Shown here piece after piece: positions 1-5,814 of a stretch of 6,571 nucleotides of DNA (position 1 is the first letter of the stretch; every line of letters starts with the position of its first letter). The notes beneath the pieces were generated by a model that worked only from the letters and a program-made list of their open reading frames with translations, searched no databases and was not told the origin of the DNA. Source of the stretch: Bacillota bacterium (lineage in GTDB: Bacteria; Bacillota; Clostridia; UBA1381); the NCBI GenBank assembly GCA_021203665.1, contig JAJQAT010000183.1, forward strand, positions 1 to 6,571, written 5' to 3'. Both the position numbers and the translations under genes were made by a program.

Positions 1-21
1 CTCTTTCAGAGGACGTTTTTT
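1..21 (+). terminator. 3' half of a rho-independent terminator cut by the window edge
   Basis: CTCT (1-4), loop TTC (5-7) and AGAG (8-11) form the top of a hairpin. GACG follows, then a run of six T (16-21). The lower left arm lies outside the window. The T-run on the plus strand suggests it ends a plus-strand gene to the left. It begins right after the stop codon of the minus-strand HPr-like gene, so it may terminate both genes. Confidence 0.5.
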
Positions 22-26
22 GTTAC

Positions 27-257
27 TTACTTTATTATGAACTTATCAAGCTCGTCAATGAACTTCTCAGCATCATCGGAATGTACTTCAACCTTAATAG
101 GCTTAGACAAATCCAAACTAAAGATACCCATGATAGACTTAGCGTCAACCACATATCTGCCTGACGTCAAATCTACATCGAAATCGTACTTACTTACGAT
201 ATTTACGAAGTCTTTTACGTCGTTGATAGAGCTTAGTAACAAGTTAAACGTTTTCAT
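27..257 (-). CDS. HPr-like protein lacking the phosphocarrier histidine
   Basis: A 76-residue protein of the HPr fold, close to the usual HPr length of about 85. The C-terminal two thirds match HPr: VDAKSIMGIFSLDLSKPIKV (residues 37-56) corresponds to the KSIM helix with the regulatory serine (Ser41 here, Ser46 in classical HPr), followed by the final strand and helix. The N-terminal active loop does not match. Where HPr has GLHARPA this protein has roughly SSINDVKDF, with no histidine, so phosphotransfer from enzyme I is not expected. Known parallel: Bacillus Crh also lacks His15 and keeps Ser46, acting as a CcpA co-regulator. A regulatory role here is inferred. The start is ATG 257 with GGGAGGA seven bases upstream. 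It is a single gene with its own promoter, divergent from mtaB. The family call is secure; the function is not. Confidence 0.85.
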   Translation of the reverse strand: MKTFNLLLSSINDVKDFVNIVSKYDFDVDLTSGRYVVDAKSIMGIFSLDLSKPIKVEVHSDDAEKFIDELDKFIIK

Positions 258-317
258 TAAAATTTCCTCCCTTATTCATGCATACAGCCTATTTATTTGT
301 AATACCTTACTGTTATT

Positions 318-346
318 ATAATACAACTTTTTTTTCAATTAGTCAA
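318..346 (-). promoter_or_regulatory. sigma-A type promoter for the HPr-like gene
   Basis: On the minus strand, TTGACT (346-341) is followed by a 17-base spacer and TATTAT (323-318). An overlapping TATAAT (320-315) would give a 20-base spacer. The -35 box matches the consensus at 5 of 6 positions. Transcription would start near 310, leaving a leader of about 50 bases that contains the GGGAGGA ribosome binding site. Confidence 0.65.
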
Positions 347-352
347 TAGGTA

Positions 353-381
353 TTGCGTTTTTATTTAAAATTTTATATAAT
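353..381 (+). promoter_or_regulatory. sigma-A type promoter for mtaB
   Basis: TTGCGT (353-358), a 17-base spacer and a perfect TATAAT (376-381). The -35 box is weak (TTG only), but the -10 box and spacing are ideal. The predicted start near 388 gives a leader of about 60 bases before ATG 450. Its -35 box lies 6 bp from that of the divergent HPr-like promoter. Confidence 0.6.
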
Positions 382-449
382 AATACTAATGCTGAGATTT
401 ATTGGGACGGCATTTGTGGTGAAAACTTATACAAAGACTGGAGATTTAA

Positions 450-1745
450 ATGAAAAAAGCATCATTCTACACACTCGGCTGCAAGGTCAATCAATACGAA
501 ACAGAGGCAATGGCGGAGCTGTTCTCCGACGCGGGCTATGAAATATGTGATTTTAATGAAAAAGCCGACATATATGTTATAAACACCTGCTCGGTTACAA
601 ATATGGGCGACAGAAAGTCGCGGCAAATTATAAGGCGCGCAAAAAAGACAAATCCTAACGCGGTTATAGCCGTAACGGGCTGCTACGCCCAAACCGCGCC
701 GGACGAGGTTCTTTCGATAGACGGCGTAAATATCGTGATAGGCACCAAGGACAGGAAAAATATCGTGACGCTCACAGAGGCGCTTGACAGCTCTTCAAAT
801 ATAAATCACGTTTCCGATATTATGACAAATCACGAATTTGAAGAGCTGCAAATAAAAAAATATTCAAACAGAACCCGCGCGTTTATAAAAATACAGGAGG
901 GCTGTAATCAATTCTGCTCCTATTGTATTATTCCCTACGCGAGAGGTCCGGTTCGCAGCAGACCGAAGCAGGAGGTTATCCGCGAAATACGCGAGCTTTC
1001 CGGCAACGGATTTAAGGAAATTATCCTTGTCGGTATACACGTCGCGTCCTACGGCGTTGATTTGGGCGGCACGTCATTGGCGGATTTAATTGCGGATGCG
1101 GATAAAACAGACGGTGTGGAGCGCATACGTCTGTCCTCCATAGAGCCTATGACGCTAAACCGGCAATTTATTGACAGCATAAAGGGCTCGTCAAAGCTAT
1201 GTCACCACTTTCACATATCATTGCAATCCGGCTGCGACGCCACGCTTAAAAGAATGAACAGGAAATACACAACGGCGCAGTTCAAGGAAATCGTGGACGG
1301 TCTGAGAGAGGCTTTCGACGACGTCGCGGTGACAACCGATATAATGGTGGGTTTCCCCGGTGAAACGGACGAGGAATTTAACGCCACCGTTGATTTTATA
1401 AAAGAGGTGTCCTTTGCCGATGCTCACGTATTCCAATATTCGCGCCGCAGAGGCACGCCGGCGGCGAAGCGTCCCGACCAGATTGCTCCGAATGTAAAGG
1501 ATGAACGCAGTAAAATCATTATCAAGGAAACGCAAAGGACGAGAGATGAGTTTATCAGCCGATTTATCGGCAAAACAATGCGCGTATTGTTTGAGCAGCC
1601 CGCCCGCGACGGTCTTTTTGAGGGAAAAACCGACAATTACATCACCGTGCACGCGCCGTCGGATATTGATTTGAACGACCAATTCAGAAACGTACTCCTT
1701 GAAAAAAATATTAACGGAACAGTTATCGGTAAAATTATTGACTAA
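450..1745 (+). CDS. mtaB: tRNA (N6-L-threonylcarbamoyladenosine(37)-C2)-methylthiotransferase MtaB
   Basis: A radical SAM enzyme that adds a methylthio group to t6A37 of ANN-decoding tRNAs, giving ms2t6A (B. subtilis homologue YqeV). The 431-residue length fits the family. Three domains are visible. The N-terminal methylthiotransferase domain carries the auxiliary [4Fe-4S] cysteines Cys11 (TLGCKVNQYE), Cys47 (INTCSVT) and Cys78 (TGCYAQ). The radical SAM core has CNQFCSYC (Cys152, Cys156, Cys159) followed by IIPYARGPVRSRP. The C-terminal TRAM-like RNA-binding part runs from about residue 370 to the end. The TLGCKVNQYE start and PYARGPVRSR stretch point to MtaB rather than MiaB. ATG 450 is preceded by GGAG with a 6-base spacer. 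The gene has its own promoter and is followed by a cysteine synthase family gene on the same strand. All cluster ligands are intact. Confidence 0.95.
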   Translation: MKKASFYTLGCKVNQYETEAMAELFSDAGYEICDFNEKADIYVINTCSVTNMGDRKSRQIIRRAKKTNPNAVIAVTGCYAQTAPDEVLSIDGVNIVIGTKDRKNIVTLTEALDSSSNINHVSDIMTNHEFEELQIKKYSNRTRAFIKIQEGCNQFCSYCIIPYARGPVRSRPKQEVIREIRELSGNGFKEIILVGIHVASYGVDLGGTSLADLIADADKTDGVERIRLSSIEPMTLNRQFIDSIKGSSKLCHHFHISLQSGCDATLKRMNRKYTTAQFKEIVDGLREAFDDVAVTTDIMVGFPGETDEEFNATVDFIKEVSFADAHVFQYSRRRGTPAAKRPDQIAPNVKDERSKIIIKETQRTRDEFISRFIGKTMRVLFEQPARDGLFEGKTDNYITVHAPSDIDLNDQFRNVLLEKNINGTVIGKIID

Positions 1746-1776
1746 TCGGGAATTTAGGAGTAAAATATTATAAGGC

Positions 1777-1807
1777 TGCGGACAAAGCCCGAACGGGTTT
1801 GTCTGTA
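1777..1807 (+). promoter_or_regulatory. strong hairpin between mtaB and the cysteine synthase gene
   Basis: GACAAA-G-CCCG (1781-1791) pairs with CGGGTTTGTC (1794-1803), with one bulged G. Further pairs at the base, including G-U wobbles, extend the stem to 1777-1807. No T-run follows, so it is not a standard terminator. It lies about 45 bases before the GTG start of the next gene. It could be a partial terminator, an mRNA-stabilising or processing hairpin, or a leader element. No known riboswitch or T-box motif was recognised. Confidence 0.4.
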
Positions 1808-1837
1808 ATCTCAATATGGACGTATTATTATGAAATT

Positions 1838-1845
1838 AAGGGGAG
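1838..1845 (+). promoter_or_regulatory. ribosome binding site that fixes a GTG start
   Basis: AAGGGGAG sits seven bases (TTTATTT) before GTG 1853. The longer reading frame from TTG 1799 has no such site and would overlap the hairpin at 1777-1807, so GTG 1853 is the preferred start of the cysteine synthase family gene. Confidence 0.8.
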
Positions 1846-1852
1846 TTTATTT

Positions 1853-2851
1853 GTGAACGAAAAATTTGAAGGCATTAAAAATATGATTTCCAATACTCCG
1901 CTGCTTGAAATAAGCTTTATATACAAAGGAAAAGAGCGCAGAATTTTCGCGAAAGCGGAGTATTATAATCTCAGCGGGTCAATAAAGGACAGAGTCGCCT
2001 ACTACATACTGAAAAAGGCTTATGAAAGCGGCGCTATACACAAGGGCGACACAATCGTCGAGGCGACAAGCGGAAACACCGGCATCGCGTTTTCCGCAAT
2101 GGCGGCGTATCTGGGTCATCCGATGATTGTATATATGCCCGACTGGATGAGCGAGGAGCGCATAAATCTTATGAAAAGCTACGGAGCGGACGTCATAACG
2201 GTATCCCGCGAGGAGGGCGGTTTTCTCGGTTCTATCGCAAAGTGTGAGGAAAAGGCGCTTGAGAGCAATGTTTTTCTTCCGGGACAGTTTTCCAATTATG
2301 ACAATGTAGAGACTCACATCGTAGACACCGGCAGCGAAATATTAAAGCAGCTTGACGCTTTGGGACTCGTTCCCGACGGCGTGGTGGCGGGAGTAGGCAC
2401 GGGCGGCACGATTATGGGACTGTCAAAGGCTTTTAAAGCGGTAAATCCGAATTGCAAGTCGTTTCCGCTTGAACCGCTCAATTCCCCTACATTATCCACG
2501 GGATACAAGACGGGCAATCACAAAATACAAGGAATTTCCGATGAGTTTATACCCGACATTGTAAAGCTCGACGAGCTTGACGACATCGTAGCCGTAAACG
2601 ACATAGACTCGATACTTATGGCAAAAAAGCTCTCAAAGGAGCTTGGAATAGGTGTGGGTATTTCCTCCGGCGCGAATTTCCTCGGCGCGGTTGCGGCGCT
2701 TGAGAAAATAGGTATGGACAAATGTGTCGTCACGGTATTCGCCGACGACAACAAAAAATATCTCTCAACCGATTATTCGCGCGATTTCGACGCCGAGGAC
2801 GATTATATTTCTCCGCAGATTGAGCTGCTGTCGGTAAAGTCATACAGATAA
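1853..2851 (+). CDS. PLP-dependent cysteine synthase family protein (CysK/CysM-like)
   Basis: A 332-residue fold-type II PLP enzyme, of usual family length. Residues below are counted from GTG 1853. ISNTPLLEI (12-20) is the N-terminal substrate loop. SGSIKDR (41-47) carries the PLP Schiff-base lysine Lys45. TSGNTG (72-77) is the substrate-binding loop, and GVGTGGT (180-186) binds the PLP phosphate. HKIQGI (223-228), SSGAN (271-275) and KYLST (302-306) complete the cysteine synthase signature. The expected reaction is O-acetylserine (or O-phosphoserine) plus sulfide to cysteine. One departure: where CysK has a P-S-S-G-E-R-Y type loop contacting the PLP ring nitrogen, this protein has A-D-D-N-K-K-Y (297-303), and Lys45 is preceded by NLSGSI rather than NPGGSV. 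A related beta-replacement activity is therefore possible. It lies 107 bases after mtaB and ends at a shared terminator. Confidence 0.85.
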   Translation: MNEKFEGIKNMISNTPLLEISFIYKGKERRIFAKAEYYNLSGSIKDRVAYYILKKAYESGAIHKGDTIVEATSGNTGIAFSAMAAYLGHPMIVYMPDWMSEERINLMKSYGADVITVSREEGGFLGSIAKCEEKALESNVFLPGQFSNYDNVETHIVDTGSEILKQLDALGLVPDGVVAGVGTGGTIMGLSKAFKAVNPNCKSFPLEPLNSPTLSTGYKTGNHKIQGISDEFIPDIVKLDELDDIVAVNDIDSILMAKKLSKELGIGVGISSGANFLGAVAALEKIGMDKCVVTVFADDNKKYLSTDYSRDFDAEDDYISPQIELLSVKSYR

Positions 2852-2866
2852 AAAAGGCAAATAAAA

Positions 2867-2894
2867 ATAGGCAAAACCGGTCGGTTTTGCCTAT
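2867..2894. terminator. bidirectional rho-independent terminator between convergent genes
   Basis: A perfect 13-bp inverted repeat: ATAGGCAAAACCG (2867-2879), GT, then CGGTTTTGCCTAT (2882-2894), with a practical four-base loop GGTC. The plus strand continues into T-rich sequence (2897-2910). The minus strand also continues into T-rich sequence (complement of the A-rich run 2849-2867). It can therefore end both the cysteine synthase transcript and the long minus-strand operon whose last stop codon is at 2909-2911. Confidence 0.9.
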
Positions 2895-2908
2895 GCTTTT
2901 AGCTTTTC

Positions 2909-3205
2909 TTAACCCATCATCTGAAGAGCGTCCTTAAGCCACCATTCGCCTATATCTATTGCCTTGTACAAATTTTCTCTCTCGCCCTTGCGGTACACCT
3001 GACCCTTACCGAATTCACCGGTATTATCCATTACCTGAACCTTAATCTTTGTCGAGGACTTTATATCCTTATTCGGCTTGCTGTCAACAATATCCAGTGC
3101 GAGAATACACTTATCCTCAAGATTTCCGTAATATATCCTGTCACCGCATCTCAAAAGCGGCTTACCCTTATACATTAAAATCTTCTTCTTTTTTACCGTT
3201 GCCAT
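2909..3205 (-). CDS. 98-residue protein of unknown function at the end of the oxidoreductase operon
   Basis: I do not recognise a named family. The protein is 98 residues, soluble, with a basic start (MATVKKKK). The middle looks rich in beta strands (KILMYKGKPLLRCGDRIYYG and IKVQVMD), and it ends in a likely amphipathic helix with GEWWLKDALQMMG. Two cysteines (Cys20, Cys33) do not form a recognisable metal motif; there is no signal peptide or membrane segment. It looks like a real gene: AGGAG stands seven bases before ATG 3205, it starts 20 bases after the gamma subunit gene on the same strand, and its stop is followed after 14 bases by the operon terminator. Co-transcription suggests a link to the oxidoreductase, for example as an accessory or stability factor, but this is inference from position only. 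Confidence 0.75.
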   Translation of the reverse strand: MATVKKKKILMYKGKPLLRCGDRIYYGNLEDKCILALDIVDSKPNKDIKSSTKIKVQVMDNTGEFGKGQVYRKGERENLYKAIDIGEWWLKDALQMMG

Positions 3206-3225
3206 TTACATTCTCCTTTCAAAAG

Positions 3226-3762
3226 TCAAACTAAACCGTAGCCCTCTTTTACCGCTTTCATATTGGTTTCCACAAGAGAGAGTCTCTTTGCGGGCAGTGA
3301 TTTTTTCATTGTTTCCTCTATTTCGTTCAGCGAAAATACCTCCGTTGCCTTGAGTACAGCGCCGAGCATAACCATATTGGCAAGGCTTTTATTGCCTATC
3401 TCATTCGCTATACGCGTTGAGTCGATATAAACGGCGTTTACGTCCGTTCTTTCGACCCTCCTGTCTATAAGAGAGCTGTCCACAAATATATATCCGTTTT
3501 CGGCAACGGAATCCTCAAACTTATCCAGCGACGGCTTATTCATCGCGACAAGAATATTAGGCTTTGTGACTATCGGCGAGCCTATAGGCTCATCTGCTAC
3601 AATAACGTGACAGTTTGCGGTGCCGCCGCGCATCTCGGGACCGTACGACGGCAGCCAAGACAGCTGCTTTCCCTTAAGCATTGCGGCGTACGCGAGAAGC
3701 TTTCCGGTAAACAATATTCCCTGTCCGCCGAATCCGGCAAGAATTACTTCACAATTTTCCAT
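3226..3762 (-). CDS. 2-oxoacid:ferredoxin oxidoreductase, gamma subunit
   Basis: A 178-residue subunit of the POR/KOR/VOR gamma family (catalytic domain of pyruvate/ketoisovalerate oxidoreductase type), with usual length for a free-standing gamma subunit. Diagnostic stretches are AGFGGQGI (9-16) near the N-terminus and SYGPEMRGGTANCHVIV (39-55), followed by the SPIV segment. In characterised relatives this subunit joins the alpha-beta core and helps form the CoA and 2-oxoacid site. Its ATG overlaps the TAA stop of the beta gene by one base (TAATG), and its ribosome binding site GAGGAGGG lies in the last codons of beta, so translation is probably coupled. Alternative names are korC, vorC and porG; the substrate cannot be read from this subunit, so no symbol is given. 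Confidence 0.92.
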   Translation of the reverse strand: MENCEVILAGFGGQGILFTGKLLAYAAMLKGKQLSWLPSYGPEMRGGTANCHVIVADEPIGSPIVTKPNILVAMNKPSLDKFEDSVAENGYIFVDSSLIDRRVERTDVNAVYIDSTRIANEIGNKSLANMVMLGAVLKATEVFSLNEIEETMKKSLPAKRLSLVETNMKAVKEGYGLV

Positions 3763-4514
3763 TATGCGTTTCCCTCCTCTGCGTCCTTATACACTCCGAG
3801 AGGATAGTACGGAATCATTTCGTCTTGCAGACGTTTCATTGCCTCAATCGGCGACATTCCCCAGTTTGTGGGGCAGGTTGAAAGTATCTCCACTATTGAG
3901 AATCCCTTTCCGTTTATCTGATTTTCAAAAGCCTTTTTTATAGCCTTTTTAGCCTCTTTTATATGCGGCACCGTGTCCGTTGACACGCGCGCGATATATG
4001 ACGGTCCGTCAAGCGTCGCGAGCATTTCGCATATTCTTACCGGATAGCCCTGGGTGCGCGTATCGCGTCCGTAGGGCGAGGTCTGAGTAACCTGTCCGGG
4101 CAGCGACGTGGGCGCCATCTGACCGCCCGTCATACCGTATATTGTATTATTGATAAATATTACCGTTATATTCTCTCCCCTGGTCGCGCTGTGAACCGTT
4201 TCGGCGGTTCCTATGGACGCAAGGTCGCCGTCGCCCTGATATGTGAATACAATCCTGTCGGGCAAAGAGCGTTTTATTCCCGTGGCTACAGCCGGCGCTC
4301 TTCCGTGAGCCGCCTGCACAACGTCAAAGTTGAAATAATTATGCGCCGTTACCGCGCAGCCTACCGGCTCAACCGCTATCGTTTTGCCCTGTATATCAAG
4401 CTCGTCTATAACCTCGCACACAAGCTTATGCACAATGCCGTGCGAACAGCCGGGGCAGTAATGGAAGGTAGTGTCTGTCAATGATTTGGGTTTTGCGTAT
4501 ATTGTTTTTGACAT
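3762..4514 (-). CDS. 2-oxoacid:ferredoxin oxidoreductase, TPP-binding beta subunit
   Basis: A 250-residue catalytic subunit that binds thiamine pyrophosphate and a [4Fe-4S] cluster. CPGCSHG (Cys20, Cys23), Cys53 in EPVGCAVTAHN and Cys214 in STCPTNW are the expected four ligands of the cluster next to TPP. The TPP/Mg motif is GDGD (94-97), with INN (121-123) and YGMTGGQ (126-132) closing it. The 2-oxoacid is decarboxylated on TPP, electrons leave through the cluster, and the acyl group passes to CoA. It is translated from ATG 4514, one base after the alpha stop, using AAGGAGG embedded in the last alpha codons. The separate beta gene of about 250 residues fits KOR/VOR-type enzymes rather than one-chain pyruvate:ferredoxin oxidoreductase. 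Possible names are korB or vorA. Confidence 0.94.
   Translation of the reverse strand: MSKTIYAKPKSLTDTTFHYCPGCSHGIVHKLVCEVIDELDIQGKTIAVEPVGCAVTAHNYFNFDVVQAAHGRAPAVATGIKRSLPDRIVFTYQGDGDLASIGTAETVHSATRGENITVIFINNTIYGMTGGQMAPTSLPGQVTQTSPYGRDTRTQGYPVRICEMLATLDGPSYIARVSTDTVPHIKEAKKAIKKAFENQINGKGFSIVEILSTCPTNWGMSPIEAMKRLQDEMIPYYPLGVYKDAEEGNA
3772..3779 (-). promoter_or_regulatory. gamma ribosome binding site inside the end of the beta gene
   Basis: GAGGAGGG (3779-3772 on the minus strand) encodes the final Glu-Glu-Gly of the beta subunit and lies nine bases before the gamma ATG at 3762. With the TAATG stop/start overlap it points to translational coupling. Confidence 0.75.
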
Positions 4515-4515
4515 A

Positions 4516-5574
4516 TTACTTTACCTCCTTTAAAATATCTTTTACCTTTTGCACCACTTCATCGGGCGTGGGTATAACGCCGCCGGTTCTGCCGCAGAAA
4601 TATACCGGTGCGCTGCATTCGCACGCAAGGCGAATATCCTCAACCATTTGTCCCGTACTCATCTCAACGGATAAAAACGCCTTCGGCTTCACCTGCTTAT
4701 AAATTTTCTCCGGGAACGGCCACAATGTTATAGGTCTTATAACTCCCGCCTTTATTCCCTCGTTCCGCAATATCTTAACCGCGGTTTCAACCACTCTTGA
4801 CGTGATTCCGTAAGAGGATATTATTATGTCGGCGTCGTCCGTATTGTGCGCCTCGTATTTTTGAAGCTTTTCTTTTACAACGTCGTATTTCTTTTCGCGC
4901 TCCAAAACTCTTTCCTCAAGCTCTGTCGCCTCAAGGAAAAGCGTTTCGATTACATTCTTGCCGCGCTTGTTTTCCGTACCGGTCGCCGCCCAAGGCTTTT
5001 CGGCGTACACCGGCTCGGGAATGGAATCGAAGTCCACCGGCTCCATCATCTGACCCAATGTGCCGTCGCCCAAAAGCATTACCGGAATCCTGTATTCATC
5101 GGAAAGATTAAACGCGTCCGCTGTTAAGTACACAAGCTCCTGCACGCTGTTCGGCGCGAGAACTATCAAGTGATAATCTCCGTGACCGCCTCCGCGCGTC
5201 GCCTGGAAATAATCGGACTGCGCCGGCTGTATGCCGCCAAGTCCGGGACCTCCGCGCACTATGTTCACTATTACGCACGGCAAATCGCCCGCGGCAAGAT
5301 AGCTTATTCCCTCGGATTTAAGGCTTATTCCGGGACTTGAAGAGCTTGTCATAGCCCTCACTCCGGCGGCGGCGGCTCCGTATACCATATTTATAGCCGC
5401 TACCTCGCTTTCAGCCTGCAAAAATACGCCGCCTATTTTCGGCATTTTCTTTGCCATATACGCGGACAGCTCTGTTTGAGGAGTAATCGGATAACCGAAA
5501 AAATGTCTGCACCCGGAACGAATCGCAGCCTCCCCGATTGCCTCGTTGCCTTTCATTAAAACCTTTTCACCCAT
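4516..5574 (-). CDS. vorB: 2-oxoacid:ferredoxin oxidoreductase, alpha subunit (VorB type)
   Basis: A 352-residue alpha subunit, the usual length for VorB/KorA without a fused gamma domain. GYPITPQTE (27-35) is the conserved N-terminal motif whose threonine (Thr31) helps bind the 2-oxoacid carboxylate in relatives. TSSSSPGISLKSEG (about 76-89), RGGPGLGG and ATRGGGHGDY follow in the pyrimidine-binding TPP domain. The C-terminal part from about residue 248 (ADIIISSYG onward) is the transketolase C-terminal-like domain, with RPITLWPFP. The sequence resembles the Firmicute group annotated as 3-methyl-2-oxobutanoate dehydrogenase subunit VorB, for branched-chain oxoacids from valine, leucine or isoleucine. 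A 2-oxoglutarate (KorA) role is the main alternative. The start ATG 5574 lies three bases after the ferredoxin stop, with AGGAGGA seven bases upstream. Confidence 0.9.
   Translation of the reverse strand: MGEKVLMKGNEAIGEAAIRSGCRHFFGYPITPQTELSAYMAKKMPKIGGVFLQAESEVAAINMVYGAAAAGVRAMTSSSSPGISLKSEGISYLAAGDLPCVIVNIVRGGPGLGGIQPAQSDYFQATRGGGHGDYHLIVLAPNSVQELVYLTADAFNLSDEYRIPVMLLGDGTLGQMMEPVDFDSIPEPVYAEKPWAATGTENKRGKNVIETLFLEATELEERVLEREKKYDVVKEKLQKYEAHNTDDADIIISSYGITSRVVETAVKILRNEGIKAGVIRPITLWPFPEKIYKQVKPKAFLSVEMSTGQMVEDIRLACECSAPVYFCGRTGGVIPTPDEVVQKVKDILKEVK
4524..4530 (-). promoter_or_regulatory. beta ribosome binding site inside the end of the alpha gene
   Basis: AAGGAGG (4530-4524 on the minus strand), a full-length Shine-Dalgarno match, is part of the codons for the closing Lys-Glu-Val-Lys of alpha and lies nine bases before the beta ATG at 4514. 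Confidence 0.8.
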
Positions 5575-5577
5575 CGA

Positions 5578-5787
5578 TTAATCCTCCTCTATGGTTATTG
5601 CCGCGTCGGGACACATCGTGGCGCAGAACGCGCAGCCTATACATTTCTCATTGTCGGTAATTTCGGCGGGTCTGTAGCCCTTTCCGTTCATTCTGTCCGT
5701 CGATATTCGCAATATCTTTTTCGGACATACCGCAATACACAGCTCACAGCTTTTGCAGCGTTCCTCGTCGAAGATAACCTTCTTCAT
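5578..5787 (-). CDS. 2x[4Fe-4S] ferredoxin, delta subunit of the 2-oxoacid oxidoreductase
   Basis: A 69-residue electron carrier with two complete cluster motifs: CKSCELCIAVCP (Cys11, Cys14, Cys17, Cys21) and CIGCAFCATMCP (Cys49, Cys52, Cys55, Cys59). Between them is the linker typical of delta subunits (NGKGYRPAEITD). It should pass electrons from the beta-subunit cluster to free ferredoxin. It lies directly before the alpha gene (3-base gap), and its closing EED codons carry the alpha ribosome binding site. Its own ribosome binding site is less good: the nearest purine-rich match, GGAAAGG, is 13 bases before ATG 5787, longer than at the other genes here. Alternative symbols are korD or vorD. 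Confidence 0.93.
   Translation of the reverse strand: MKKVIFDEERCKSCELCIAVCPKKILRISTDRMNGKGYRPAEITDNEKCIGCAFCATMCPDAAITIEED
5582..5588 (-). promoter_or_regulatory. alpha ribosome binding site inside the end of the ferredoxin gene
   Basis: AGGAGGA (5588-5582 on the minus strand) lies in the Glu-Glu-Asp codons ending the ferredoxin gene and seven bases before ATG 5574 of alpha. Confidence 0.75.
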
Positions 5788-5814
5788 TTTTATACCAAAT
5801 CCTTTCCGATAATT

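Noticed and set aside
353..541. 62-codon plus-strand frame covering the mtaB leader, considered as a leader peptide
   Set aside because: It begins at the -35 box of the predicted mtaB promoter and runs into mtaB in another frame. An internal ATG near 389 would sit at the transcript start with no ribosome binding site.
1754..1812. Possible 13-codon leader peptide after TTTAGGAG, starting at ATT 1767
   Set aside because: ATT starts are rare and the codons show no regulatory pattern such as a run of cysteine codons. The purine-rich match alone is not enough.
1218..1814. 198-codon open frame on the minus strand opposite mtaB
   Set aside because: It lies almost wholly antisense to a certain gene, has no recognisable domain and an Arg/Val-rich shadow composition.
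1799..1852. N-terminal extension of the cysteine synthase gene from TTG 1799
   Set aside because: It has no ribosome binding site and overlaps the hairpin. GTG 1853 has an ideal AAGGGGAG site and gives the usual family N-terminus.
1746..1852. Riboswitch or T-box upstream of the cysteine synthase gene
   Set aside because: The gap is only 107 bases, has no T-box sequence or SAM-riboswitch-like multi-stem layout, and no terminator with a T-run.
3620..3943. 107-codon plus-strand frame opposite the gamma/beta genes
   Set aside because: It is antisense to two well-supported overlapping genes, has Pro/Ser/Arg-rich content typical of a shadow frame, and shows no domain.
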